A stretch of 42,146 nt of DNA from Pleurotus djamor (lineage: Eukaryota > Basidiomycota > Agaricomycetes > Agaricales > Pleurotaceae). A program made the translations under genes and the position numbers. The notes under the pieces were generated by a model that worked only from the letters and a program-made list of their open reading frames with translations, was not told where the DNA came from and ran no database searches. Positions within the stretch are counted from its first letter, which is position 1. Each line of letters opens with the position of its first letter. This document shows positions 22,491 to 33,320 of this stretch, piece by piece. The stretch covers positions 1-42,146 of the forward strand of contig JAPEVF010000390.1 in assembly GCA_029747585.1 (NCBI GenBank), given 5' to 3'.

Positions 22491-23057
22491 TTAAGCGCAT
22501 TGTAAGTTTCCATTAATATTCGCCACACAGTCATCTACGCCGCAAAAAATACAGAAGTCAGCGCCATGTTTCAATCAGGTCAAAGACGAAGGAGGACATA
22601 CTGAGATCGGCGACGAGGTAGCTCCCTTGCGGTGTATTACTGCAACTGTAACAGATACGGGCATCGTGAGACTAGATCATTGAGCAAAATGAAAGACATA
22701 CCCGCAGGTCATGTACCATCCTGTGCGGATGCTGCACCCAGAGCATGAGCCGGCGTAACCACCACTGAAGTTCAACGCATCAGAGATCATATCGAAGCGC
22801 GATAAGGCAGAATAGAGTACGTACTTCCTCGCACAAACGAGGTTGTTCCCGGATTTTCCGATACATTGGTTCAGGTCGATTTGCGTATCTTTGTATCCTC
22901 CATGTCCGTCACCGCAGTTCGCGGATAGATAATGGTTGTCGTGCACGTAGTAGCCTGAACACGAGTAAGCGAAATCACCAGCCGCGCTGACCATCATGTT
23001 GGACGGGAAAAACACGATCAAGGCCGCAAATGCTGAGAGCGAAGTGGAAAGTCGCAT
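22491..23057 (-). CDS. Secreted cyanovirin-N homology (CVNH) lectin
   Basis: Exons are 23057-22825, 22764-22702, 22645-22602 and 22534-22491. All three introns (60, 56 and 67 nt) have GT...AG ends and the joined frame gives 127 residues. Residues 1-25 form a signal peptide (basic start, hydrophobic core, small residues at the end). Next comes one CVNH fold: FAYSCSGY, then LSANCGDGHGG, then IDLNQCIG, then a second half SCSGCSIRTGWYMTCGC, and finally ADLNDCVANINGNLQC near the C terminus. The doubled pattern S-C...L-x-A/T-C-G...DLN-x-C is the family hallmark. CVNH proteins bind mannose-rich glycans; the secreted form suggests an extracellular role in recognition or defence. Extra cysteines could form disulfides. 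The start is the first ATG and sits at the signal peptide. Family assignment is strong, ligand is inference. Confidence 0.88.
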
Positions 23058-23662
23058 GTCGAAGAGGCTTTGAGTTGTTGGCTATGGAGGAATCGTCTTC
23101 CGTCCTGGTTCACGCTATTTAACCTCCTCGAATGCGATGAACGAGGAGACTTACCTCGTCGTGGAACCATGACCGCGTCGGTGGTTAAAGACCGCGTCAA
23201 CGGCATTGTATTCTTCGTAAGCCGTCAGCCATGCCATTCTTTGCACGGCCTGACTTCTTCGGGGCCGGTGATCTCTGTACGTGCTCCTCTTGGTAGGCAG
23301 ATGCGGATGAAACCCGGCGAATCGGTCTTCTAAGTCGACTGCATCATGACATCAAACAGCTCCGATACGGCTATCATTGGATGAAGCTGCGTACTCATCG
23401 GGCCGTGTAGAGTATACCTCAAGAGTTCTGTCATGTAAGTATCGGGTTGTCGAAAGGGAATTTGGCATCGATCTATCGCGCCGATGGTTGCGGACTGGCA
23501 CTGGCCGGAATAGACCCATGTGTTGATCTCACCCGACGAGTGTATCGACGAAACCTCAGGAGTCGCGCGGAGCTAGTCACTTGAATGATTGATTTGTCCG
23601 CACATCGAAAGCTAGCTCTACCGCATCCAACCCACACCCAAGTTCATCACCCTCATTCCCTT
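23058..23662. other. Upstream region of the CVNH gene, no other gene seen
   Basis: This stretch precedes the CVNH start on the minus strand and should contain its promoter. I see no clear TATA box next to the start. TAGAGTA occurs at 23408. Open frames on both strands are short and lack protein-like composition. Confidence 0.4.
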
Positions 23663-24584
23663 CTAACACCAAGGCCGACTTTCTTCTTCTTTTACGGTGG
23701 CTACAGCATTCAGTAGATATCTAGCCTCGTCAGCCTGGAGAAAACAAAGTGCGGGACGTTTGAAGATGGGTCGAAGGGGCGACAAAGCCAATATGGGAAG
23801 AGCAATGCCTGCGCTCTGACCATCACCGCCGCTGATGGTGTCGGCAATGACTGTATCAGCGACAGCGGTGACGAAAAGAAAAGGGTAACAGCAGCGGGGG
23901 CGACAAGGTGGAGGCCAGTGACAGAGGAAGGCTTCAGTGGTCTGCAAAAAAGGGTAACGTAAGGTGGACGTGAGGAAGGTCAAGCGAAACCGAACGCTTA
24001 CCAGTCCTAGATCCCATCGTGTAGCTGGTCGTGTGGTCCGTTAGTTGATCCCATCGACGCAGCGAGCGTGGAGCGTGGAGATTGGAGTTAGAAGGTAGGA
24101 TGGGAGAACCAGACGACACCAATCAACCTTCCTCCCAAAATTCATCAACATCTGGTTCGTGTTCTTCGTCAACCCATCCCTTTGTCCCTCCACCATCACC
24201 CGCGACAACCTCAAAATTCGCATTCGGATATTCTTAACCCACAACCATAGCCACGACGATCAGCAGCATCGTATCCGAAACCACCTCCCGAATAGTTGCC
24301 AGTCCTGCGACAGACAGCCGCATGTGATGCTGTGTGCGTCGAGCCCTGGGATCTGAGGTCTGAGATGGTCGCTGAGAAAAGGGAGGGAGGATCCGAGCCA
24401 CGGAGAAGGTGGACGCGTCACGAGGGGTTGGAAGTTGGAAATGGGTGCCTGATGGCGTTATAGTCGACGGAGTCTCTTTGCCTATGGACACGATCTTCCG
24501 GCGGAGAAGAATAAACGAGGTGGGTGCCGGTGTCTCTGGATCAGGATCAGTCCCTGGGTCGCAGCATGCCGGCGGTCGATCCAT
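23663..24584 (-). CDS. Possible spliced gene, hypothetical
   Basis: The last exon candidate 23941-23663 follows a very good intron at 24001-23942 (GTAAGC donor, T-run then GCAG acceptor). The exon is open for 92 codons, has several cysteines (CHWPPPCRPRCC) and ends KEEESRPWC. Upstream, a Pro/Ser/Thr-rich frame from 24584 to 24234 ends in a hydrophobic MLLIVVAMVVG, which could be a membrane segment. I could not join the two without a stop, so the 5' structure is unresolved and they may be separate. No family recognised. Confidence 0.3.
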
Positions 24585-25074
24585 AACGCGGAAGGATGGA
24601 GGAAAGGGAGTGTGTGGTGACGAAGGAATGTTGAACGTTGAACCCCGAAATGATGAAGTGCATGGGCTTGAGACATCGATCGTGGATGTGGGGAGTTTCT
24701 TGTCAGTTCAGTTTTCATCGTCACAACCCCACCCCACCTCCCAGGCAGCGCACTCTAACCCTCTAAACCCATACCTAGCTCAGTCAATGGGGGTGTAGAG
24801 TACGCATCGAAAACGGCTACAACGCGACTGGATGGCAGGAGGATGGATGTAATCTTGTGGGGTGCATGGCCAGAAGGCAAGCTCGTAGCGGCGTAGTGGG
24901 GGCGATGAATCGATGACATCCTATAAAAGTGACGCGTGGGGAAGAGAGAGGGAGGAAGTTGTTGGAGGTTTCCGTTTGGCGTGTTTCCGCAGGCCCGTAC
25001 CAGATCCCATATCTAGACGTCTGGGATGTCTTCATCGTCATTTTGCCTTAACCATCCTTTCAGAACCTCCATCA

Positions 25075-25671
25075 CTATCCATGACCTTCAAGAACGCGGT
25101 CGACACTGGCGGTTATTACAACGTGACTGGGGGACGTCGAGCCGGAGAGGTTCGGGAAGTAGGTCAGATCCAGAGAGCGAGGACTCGTCCTTCAGGAAGA
25201 AAGGAGCATACATCAGTAGGTGAAGAAGACGTAGCAGAGTAGAAGCGCATACTCACCTGGACCGTGATTCATTGTTCCGACAGAAAAGCAGCAGATCTAC
25301 TGCCTCGGGATTCGGGAACGCTTGGCTCGAGGACGGTTCGTGACCTCGAGCACGGGGACCTGGGCTCATGATTGTGACGCTGCGGTGGACTGTATCCCGT
25401 GTCTTCTTCGTCAATGCGTGGTGGCTGAGAAGGTCGGTTAGCATAGAAAAGGATGAAGCAGGTGCAAAATGCTTACACCAAGTAGTGGACACAAAATCGG
25501 ACCAGGGGATTCGGAACGCGTAAGTAGGACACGACTTCACAGTATGTTCGATAGTTTTTCGAGCTCTGCGTCGTTTAAAGTTGAAGGCACTGAGGCGGCA
25601 TGGAAAGTTGTTCGATGGATAGTGGGAATGAAATCTGCGTTTTCGATCGGTGACGCATTTGTACAATTCAT
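25075..25671 (-). CDS. Hypothetical protein, three exons
   Basis: Exons 25671-25541, 25424-25257 and 25189-25075 join in frame to 137 residues. The introns are 116 nt (GTGAAG...CTCAG with a CTAAC branch site) and 67 nt (GTGAGT...TGAAG). The product is hydrophilic: it starts MNCTNASPIENADFIPT, has a likely helix (NDAELEKLSNILHHALT) across the first junction, a Ser/Pro/Arg linker and a C-terminal HVVITASVDRVLEGHG. No signal peptide or known domain. The first intron is longer than usual here, so an extra small exon is possible. The start is the only in-frame ATG before the upstream stop-free GTG. Confidence 0.5.
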
Positions 25672-26008
25672 CCCACGGCTCCCCCTTCCATCCCCCTGAG
25701 GCCCCTTCCCTATTTGGTCCAAATTCACCTCAGTCCTGTTTGTACCGCAACGCCTCTCATGGACGATCGAATCATCCTCGAAGTTTACATCGCATTCAAC
25801 CCCAAACGTAGAGGATGTCTGTCAATCTCAAGATCACGAACTTATTCCCAAATTTCGGTTTGTAGCAAGCAATGACGCGTAGCGAACGCATCGAATCGCC
25901 CCCGTTCGCGGCAAGCCCCACTCTCATCATTCCAGTCTCAGTCTTCACTACAGTATAATGTGTGCTCCAGCGGCGACGAAAGCGAAGCATCTAGCCAGTA
26001 CATCTTAG

Positions 26009-26446
26009 AGTACAGCCAACCTCTTTGGTCCGTACCTCAGACACAGACCATTGCCGGTCGATCACGCTCCCAACATGAAAGTGAGGATGGGCCCCAAAGA
26101 AGTCCGTCCAACGGTCTCCTTTGGCTTTGGGTTTTCTTGGAATTTACTCCAGTCTGTGGACATGAGGAAGAAAACTGCTCTCCAAAATGAGAGGGAAGAA
26201 GGGAGAGGGAAAGGATCGTTTCGTGGTTGGAAGACCTCGAGTGCGCTTCTGGGAGCTTCCTCATCATTGTTACACACATGGGACGTCCTCAATACTCGCC
26301 TCCTTAGCCGTCAATCCGAAATTAGCGACCCGCTCTCTATGAACAAATCCCTCAGGCGGCCTACAGAGATAATAGAGCTTGAACGGGACGCCGCATTGAG
26401 CCGGCTAGAGGAAATGGATACGCTAGTGAGGAGGTTGGAGGCGTAG
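26009..26446 (+). CDS. 3' part of a coiled-coil protein gene
   Basis: Two exons are supported: 26009-26080 and 26153-26446, separated by a 72-nt intron (GTGAGG...CTCCAG). They join in phase 0. The encoded end contains a basic region (KKTALQNEREEGRGKG) and a C-terminal helix with heptad character (ELERDAALSRLEEMDTLVRR) followed by a stop. Upstream exons are not resolved; the first one may follow the CTTAG acceptor just before 26009, and open pieces at 25760-25950 on the same strand are candidates. Function unknown. Confidence 0.4.
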   Translation, partial: STANLFGPYLRHRPLPVDHAPNMKVRMGPKEVRPTVSFGFGFSWNLLQSVDMRKKTALQNEREEGRGKGSFRGWKTSSALLGASSSLLHTWDVLNTRLLSRQSEISDPLSMNKSLRRPTEIIELERDAALSRLEEMDTLVRRLEA

Positions 26447-27123
26447 AATGGTGCTTCGAATGGGTGGGGTGAAGAGTTGAAAGGCAGAGAGATGAGAGGG
26501 ANGGGAGGGGGGATAGCTAGGAAAGTGTGTGTGTTCCGTTCTTCGCGGTTCTCTTTTCGTTGTTCTTTCTCCCTTCCCTTTCCTGCTCTCGTTTTTCGAT
26601 TGTATTGTCTCTGTTGTCGTTTCTCGTTTTCGTTTCATTTTCGTTTCCTCATTTCTCAATGCTCAATTCTCGTTTGTCTTCTCTCTTCTCCTCTGCGGCG
26701 CGTACCAAGGTCCAACCAGCGACTAATTATATTCTCGATGCTACATTATTCCAGGCCATGACAGAACTATGCCTATCATAGAGTAGAGCGCGACGCTTGG
26801 TATACCAACACATAAGTATCCCTCCGCGCTCGACCTCAACTTCTACCTCGAACCATACCAGTACTCTACATCCTATCATCATATCAATCCCCGAATACGG
26901 TCTGCATCTGCCCCTGTTTTCACCAACTATGGAGTATATCAAATATCTTTCCACAAGCACGAGGACATTGATCTTACTAGCGTATCATCAATCGCTTCCC
27001 ATATGACCACCTCTAATTGAAGTGATACCGGAATACCATACCACACCCACCCGGCGAACGAGAGGGAGAGGGGCGAATACCACCATCATAGCCGTCATTA
27101 CCATCACCATCACCATCAACAAA

Positions 27124-27285
27124 ATGCAAAACGTTTCCAACGCTGAACGTGCTCGTGAAGCGGAAGTGGAGGGATACCAGATGTCAAGGCTCAAGAACAG
27201 CAGCAAGATTCGTACGCGTCATGTGCCGGAAGAATCAATCGAAGCCAATCTACTCTATTCGAATGCTATGGCGGAGGAACCTTGA
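27124..27285 (+). CDS. Small hypothetical protein
   Basis: A 53-residue frame from ATG at 27124 has coding-like composition (AERAREAEVEGYQMSRLKN, then RHVPEESIEANLLYSNAMAEEP) and is predicted helical and highly charged. It follows a short (CATCAC) run at 27098-27117 that may be 5' untranslated. No intron is needed. The frame is open upstream to 27022, but that part is low-complexity. It could be an exon of a larger gene. Confidence 0.4.
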   Translation: MQNVSNAERAREAEVEGYQMSRLKNSSKIRTRHVPEESIEANLLYSNAMAEEP

Positions 27286-27292
27286 AGGGGCG

Positions 27293-27808
27293 TTAATTTT
27301 CACCGTTTGGTGATAGGTGATAATGCCAGAGCAAACGACAGTAGGAACGAACCTTAAGGTAACGCGAAGCGAACCTGGCTGGCGAGGAGCCGAAGAGATG
27401 TAGGCCACATAGGATATCTCCCTTTTGTGACAGTGCTGCAACGGGACACTCGTCCGGAGATTTGAGCACTCTGCCGTTCTCTACTGAACGGACGATAAGA
27501 CCCTGGTTCGGAGGGGACAGAGAACGCTGGAATCGAATATGGAGATCACTCGATGGGACCTTCCGAACAGGTCGACTGAGCGATTTCGGAAACTCACACA
27601 TGCCGTGTCGGATGATACTGCTCAACTCTGCATGAGCCAAATTTCTTTCAGCNTTTTTTGGGACCTGGGCTGTGTTATTCCATTGTGATCGAGTTGAGCC
27701 TTCGAGGCAATAGTTGACGGCGAGAAAGTCGGATAGAGCGCTCACGGGAGTACTGAGGGCGAGGAGGAGTGAGAACGTTGCGCGATAAACGGATGAAACA
27801 GGTGACAT
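27293..27808 (-). CDS. Possible secreted protein, hypothetical
   Basis: A 171-codon frame starts at ATG 27808 with a hydrophobic N-terminal segment (ATFSLLLALSTPVSAL) that resembles a signal peptide. An N at 27653 beside a T-run lies inside the frame; the frame is open when the N is counted as a base. The start codon region overlaps the recurrent ACAGGTGA motif (GGATGAAACAGGTGACATGG). The 3' part could be shortened by an intron beginning near GTTCGT at 27355. No domain recognised. Confidence 0.35.
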   Translation of the reverse strand: MSPVSSVYRATFSLLLALSTPVSALSDFLAVNYCLEGSTRSQWNNTAQVPKXAERNLAHAELSSIIRHGMCEFPKSLSRPVRKVPSSDLHIRFQRSLSPPNQGLIVRSVENGRVLKSPDECPVAALSQKGDILCGLHLFGSSPARFASRYLKVRSYCRLLWHYHLSPNGEN

Positions 27809-28576
27809 GGGTGAATTGCAGAACACTTACAGATGGAACATATCATCTACGTACGCTCGTCAGGGGAAACTGCTAAGGGGTANTACTTTTGCGAGATACG
27901 TCGACGTAGTGGGCGGCTTACTAGGGGAGCAGGCGAGATGGCTGAGATGAGAAACGCGAATGGAGCAGACGTTCAAACGTTCATCCGTGGAAAGCCGTTG
28001 AATTGTAAGGTATATGCATAGGAGACCGGTTGTATTTTTGCGCGACTTCTCATTTTGTTGTGACTCCCCAGGGCGTGTTTGAAGGAAGGTTGGTGTGCCG
28101 TAAACGATGGACTAGCGTTGGTCGAACGGATACAGCAGCTCTTTCCTTAGATTCTGCGTGTCGGACTCAGAGTTTTTCGCTCAGGTTGAGACATAATACG
28201 CGCCGGTCCTTTGTACCATTTCGACATTTTGATCCTCAGAATCTAACGGAACATTATCGCGGTGCAGTCAAGATCAGCTTGAAAGTCTCTAGTGTATGCG
28301 TGGGATGGACGTCGTTTGAACAAGGACGAAGTAGAACCTAAACGCAAAGCAGATGGGACAATCGGACAGGAAGGAGGAAACGCGAGTGGATTGAGAATGA
28401 GCGGCACGTTGGCTGTACCGTCGAAGAAACAGAGAGGACTAGAGTAGAGTACTATGGTACTACGCGGTGTCTGGGAAGCTGCTGGTAGCGAAAACACCAG
28501 TGTACGACTACCAAAGAACCGGGAAGGGAGGGTAGCATGGAAGGATCGAGTTCGTATTGGTAATCGATAGCGTTCT
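27809..28576. other. No confident gene
   Basis: A plus-strand frame at 28030-28341 is open for 103 codons but has no recognisable motif and no splice support. An N at 27883 is present. TAGAGTA occurs twice at 28440-28451. Nothing else is seen. Confidence 0.3.
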
Positions 28577-29610
28577 TTAGATGCAAATGGGGGATGAAGA
28601 CGAGAGAATGCCAGGCACGTACGTGACAGTGATCAGCAAGACAAGATGGAGAGCCCTATCTCTGTATGATGATCGCGTCATCGCTTCGAGTATAGATGGA
28701 TGCGAGAGAGAGTATAGTAGACACCGGCTAGATCGATGGTGGAGGGAGAAACTTGGCGACCTGGGGGTGGAGAAGAACATTTGAGACGACGCGGGGGAGC
28801 CAGAAGCAGAATGCGTACGTACCTCTAGGCTCTGAAACCGCATAACAATCGACGACAACTGTGCCTGGAGCCTCCCAGCTCCTTGGAGAACTATGAACCA
28901 AGCTCTGGCGAAAGAGGCGAAGACTGAGTTGTAGACAGCGGTTCATGGAGAAGAGGGCGTGGGTTCGATGTGTAGCTTGACGAGGATGGGTGAATGCGAG
29001 AAACGTCAAAGCCAAGAGAGGCCTAACGTCAAGAACAGCCAGAACAATGGGGAGGGAGAGACCGGGACATCGAGAGCTGCGAAAGAAGACATGTAAGTGA
29101 GAAATAAGCGAGAAGTGGGGCGTGCACAGACCATTGGGACCCAAAACTCTCGAAACGACCGTCCTGAAAGTCCTCAGTCTCTCAGATCCGTCGAGACATA
29201 CGAGCCCAGCTCCCTGAAGAGTGCAGAGACGATGTTGGACGGGCAGCGTGCCCTAGTGGTGGTTTCTTCAGTAGGAGGTGGTCGCAAGTCGAAGAAGAGA
29301 GGGACGCGTCATCCAGCGCTAATCCAAGCGCCGTGGGTTTTGAAACTCCGTCCAACTTCCTTCTTCAACTTTGTTTCGACCGATCATGCCCTCAGGAAGC
29401 ACCGAACCACTTCCGTTGATATCAAGTGAGCTACTATGCTGAATGTGTCCTTCCCTCAGCTCCGAGCTGTACGCTGGCCAANGGGGGGGTCGCCGCTCTA
29501 AACGCGACCCATGTGTTCCCTCCGATTCATCCCCGTTCCGTCTTTCCAGGTTAGAATCTCTCCGCCATTTACTCCTTTCACCTCCAAACATCGTAAAAAA
29601 TGTCACAGGT
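28577..29610 (-). pseudogene. Decayed gene-family copy C
   Basis: This third long copy shares with copies A and B the block around 28670-28710 (GATCGCGTCATCGCTTCGAG-like), the segment 29100-29220 with CGAGACATACGAG, and the GACGCGTCA/AGCGCT block at 29303-29330, followed by AACTCCGTCC. It lies on the same (minus) strand. Translation gives similar pieces, for example RNKVEEGSWTEF just before the MSA-like block, but stops interrupt all of them. An N beside a G-run at 29482 may hide a length error. Confidence 0.45.
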
Positions 29611-32020
29611 GAACTGAGGTAAATTCACGACTTGTCCAATGCGCACCCGGGAAGCGTTACTCAAAGTCGAAGGCGCCAAGTAGGTCACTGGGTGTGTCAC
29701 CGTTCCGTCTCTTTTTGCAAGTTCCCGGTGATCATCAATCATCACGGATGGTTGTGTCCTCCCAAACCCTTTATTCATTCTTCGGCACATCTAATCGCTG
29801 TAGCAAGAGGGCTGAGAGTGATTGAATCCATATGTATACTTATGAGGCTGCTTGATTTTTTCGTCCCTTATCACTCGATTATTGCTGTGACTCGAAGATT
29901 GTATGACGCGTCTCGAAAAACGGTTTCAAGAATGGTGCCGTTATGCTAGACAGGGTGCTGCGTCATTCGATGCGAAAGCTAGTAGTTTAAAGATTTAAAC
30001 GTTTATCGGTCACCTTTGATCCATCGAGTTCATTGAGAACTTCAAAGCGGAGGTTGCATAACATTCTCGTCCTTCGTGGTCTCGGATTCACTGCTTTCAT
30101 TGTTCAACGCCTCCTTTGAATGAGTCACGTTCACATGCCGACTTCGAGAAGGGATCCCCTCCACGCTCATTTTGAGTCGTTATTGAGTGTCGCAAGCCAC
30201 ATAGGAGTGAATCACTCGCACCAAGTGAGTTGAGGAAATTACACAAGATCGCGATGAATACTCATTTCGAAGCATGGGTTACGACCCGATTGCAAGTATG
30301 CGAAGTGCATTTTTTTCAGGTAATATTCCGCCTTATGCTAATTCGGAACGAATGGAGGAGGAAAGCTTGCAAATCATGGAGTGACCACGAACGACAGGTT
30401 ATCATGGTCTACTCTATCATTGGGATCAGTGAGGACAAAGAAGCGAAGCGAAGAAGCAGCTTCATATGGTGCACGGTGCACGAACATTAGCTTATTTAGC
30501 GCAACTCGAGGATTAGTTAAAAGCTCGAGTTTGACGGCTTACTGACGGAGAGGCGGGGTGATATTCCTAGTTGGCGCGAATTCAGACCTTTGAGAACGTT
30601 AGCGTTTGTGGATCTGCTGTTTTCTGTGAGTACATCATTTGATCGTGGACATTGCGAGGGTCGCTTTACAGCTCCGCACTTGTTTTTCGTACTCAATCTT
30701 CCGTTCTCCTACCCATCCTACACCAATTCTCGAATGCTCTCTAAGCGACCCATGTCTTCCATGATACCTGTCCCTAGCGAGAATACGAATCCACAGCACT
30801 TGCATACAATCACGGCCTTTATTTCTCCTTAAAAATGACTGTGAAGTTTCGGTGAATGTTGACGGCGAAGGGAGCAATGATCGATTGATCGATTGACATT
30901 ATGGCCGTTTGCAATGAACTTGGCACTCCGCAAATATGGCCAAATAATTTTCACAGAAGTATTCAACTTGTATCTTGATGAATACGGATGATAGGCTCTC
31001 GATGTAAGAGTATTATTTACTTCAATAAATAAGTTACATTGCCCTGTGAAGTCAGAATTACGATAGAGCGAGAGCGAGGCGAGATGATTTCTGCAGGTAT
31101 ACTATTTATACTGCGCGGCATATTCAAGCGATGGAGGCCAGACAATCTTTTGGGGACTGTAGGAAATGGTCAGATGAGTTTAAGGGTGTGATAATGCAAG
31201 GTTTGCTCACCCAGACGACCCCCACAGGCCGCGATCCATTGCACTAGCCTCGAGACAAATTCCCCACTCAAATGGTTCTCGCGTTCACAGCCTCCCGTCC
31301 CATTTCAGAGACCCAGTAGCGTTTGGAGGATGTTACAGTCACTATCCTCCGTGGTTTGAGCGAAAAATTTGACGGTCCCGTCGCGCGATATGACCAGCGT
31401 AGGTTGAATAAATCATTGACACCTCCGGCCGATGGAAGAATTTTTGCAGGTTGAAATGGGTGGTTATCGTGTTGGGGCGCAACGTATCATGACTGGACAT
31501 GGAAGGATCAAAAGAGAGTAAGAGGATCGAAGGGCATTTGGTCGAGATATCGGTTGAATACGAAGTCGGTGGCTCAGCGCTACAAAATATCTCGAAATGT
31601 CGGAGTGCCAATTTCATTGCAAACGACAATAATGGTACGCCGTTCTGGATTTGACGCTCGCGCTGTTGACCGCTGATACATTTCTTCCAGAGGATCGTGC
31701 TTCATCTTGGTCTGGCTCCACCCTTCTCTTGGCCAGCAATGAATGGACGTAGGTATGCTGTTTCCCTACCCCCCTCCATCCTGTTGTCCCGTGTTAACGA
31801 CTGTGATAGAAGGTACCCAACCCTTCCGCCATTTCAGTGCTGGTAATGAGATAGAAATGATCAGATGACCGGGGTTATGATGCAACATGGTCTGAGGGTA
31901 TATCCTGCCGATTTCTATACCCACCGCCGCGGTCGTCCTCAATATCCTGCATCATAGTGCTCCCCTCCGCGCCACGAACCTGTTCTGGAGTCTATGGACT
32001 TGATGTTGCGTCGTTCATGT
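29611..32020. other. Gene-poor region
   Basis: No gene model is supported. Intron-like pieces occur near 31670-31840 on the plus strand. A tandem ATCGATTG word lies near 30880. One degenerate ACAGGTGAACTGAGGTAAAT motif is at 29607. The frames listed on either strand are short and conflict with each other. Confidence 0.35.
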
Positions 32021-32029
32021 CCGTTGTTT

Positions 32030-32940
32030 CCCGTTGCCAGTGGTGTTCTCAGGAACACCACCGTAGCTTTCACCTTTCCCTCTGTATTCCAGCGTTGCTC
32101 ACTACTTCCACCTGCGCTGGCTCTCGCATATACATGTCATAAATTGAATTCCTTCCTCTCGAGTCCGAATACGGCAGATCGTACGTCGTCTGCGTGTAAA
32201 GTCGTTGCGACANTTTTTATGACTTAACAACCTTTCCTTCGCTTTGTGACTACCACAGGTACTCTCACCCGAAAACTTCAAAAAGGTAGACAACATAACG
32301 ACCGCGACGCCTCAATTGAGCCTGGTCATTCGCGCCAGGTGAACTGAGAAAATGGCCAAACCTGGTAGCGATAAGGAAAACCTACCTTCCGGTTGTTAGG
32401 GGATCGGAAAGAGACTCGAGGCGCGAGTGCCGAAATCAATGTTTTTTGATGAGAGTTCAGAACTTCGAACCACTTGAGTATGTGTCAAGACGAAAATCGT
32501 GAACGCGGGGGATTGCGGACGTTGGTAGTTTCTATTGGAAAGGCACAATCAACCGAGAGTATTATGATCTCGTCGGTTAGATACGGAGGAGGGGGGACAA
32601 TATTTCAAGGTATGTGTCATCCGTTGTTCACGGTCACGCCACAGCTCATGAAGATTTACCCAGGGGATGATATCCAGAGTTTCGCTGGGATTCTCTGGTT
32701 GTTCTCCTTAGCCAACGACGAAGATGAGGATAGGTTAGAGTAGAGTCTACGGTCGGCGCACCCTGGTGTGTCCTCTCCTCAATCACCCCGTTCGACCGCC
32801 CTGTCTTACCCGGTGCGATTCAAAGGAATGTCACCACTCTGCCCGTTGCGTCAGTGATATACCAAGGTCAGGCCGTATTGCACCCTACAATCGAGTGCGT
32901 TGAGGACTCGGACAAAGACAAATGCTCGTTCAACGTACGT
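32030..32940 (+). pseudogene. Paralogous exon fragments of a plus-strand family
   Basis: Two related pieces sit here. At about 32036-32100 the sequence encodes SGVLRNTTVAFTFPSVFQ, and at 32814-32934 it encodes AIQRNVTTLPVASVIYQG followed by an acidic, Cys-containing DSDKDKCSFN that ends at a GTACGTC donor. The second is like the relic at 20.3 kb. The shared R-N-x-T motif and common donor position imply a small family of intron-containing genes on the plus strand, now fragmentary. An N at 32213 lies between them. Confidence 0.35.
32480..32743 (+). CDS. Possible small two-exon gene, hypothetical
   Basis: ATG at 32480 opens a frame that runs to a GTATGT donor at 32610 and resumes at 32664 after a CCCAG acceptor. 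The intron is 54 nt and also stop-free, so retention would be tolerated. The C terminus reads DDIQSFAGILWLFSLAN then an acidic DEDEDRLE. It is 69 residues when spliced. No family recognised; it could be an exon pair of the family relic that flanks it. Confidence 0.3.
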   Translation: MCQDENRERGGLRTLVVSIGKAQSTESIMISSVRYGGGGTIFQGMCHPLFTVTPQLMKIYPGDDIQSFAGILWLFSLANDEDEDRLE

Positions 32941-33320
32941 CTCGCTATTTTCGGTCCCCATTTCCACTGCCAATGCTGATCTTAATGAATGGTGTTGAGA
33001 TCCCAAGACTGTCTTCTCAGGCCTCAGCATTGTTGGGTACACTCTCGGGTTGAGCTACAGTCTACCTTGTTTCATCCAAGTATCAGATTCCTCATTCCAT
33101 TCGTGCTCAGCACTCGGCTACTTTACGCGCAGACTTCTTTTCTTCGTGACCGTTCTGATACGTGTCCTTCGATGCTGATCTAATACCGCCTGTTTCGTCT
33201 TCGCGCCTACCTTTGGGNCAGTTTCACTTTTTTCCTGTAGTCTTCGCGTACATACTCTGTATCAAGGTATTAGATCTGAGATAGTATTCACGTATAAATC
33301 TCTCATTCACCTTTGTGACT

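Noticed and set aside
22025..22534. Minus-strand 169-codon frame between the CVNH and F-box genes
   Set aside because: It overlaps the last CVNH exon in another frame and the tandem repeat, and its composition is not protein-like.
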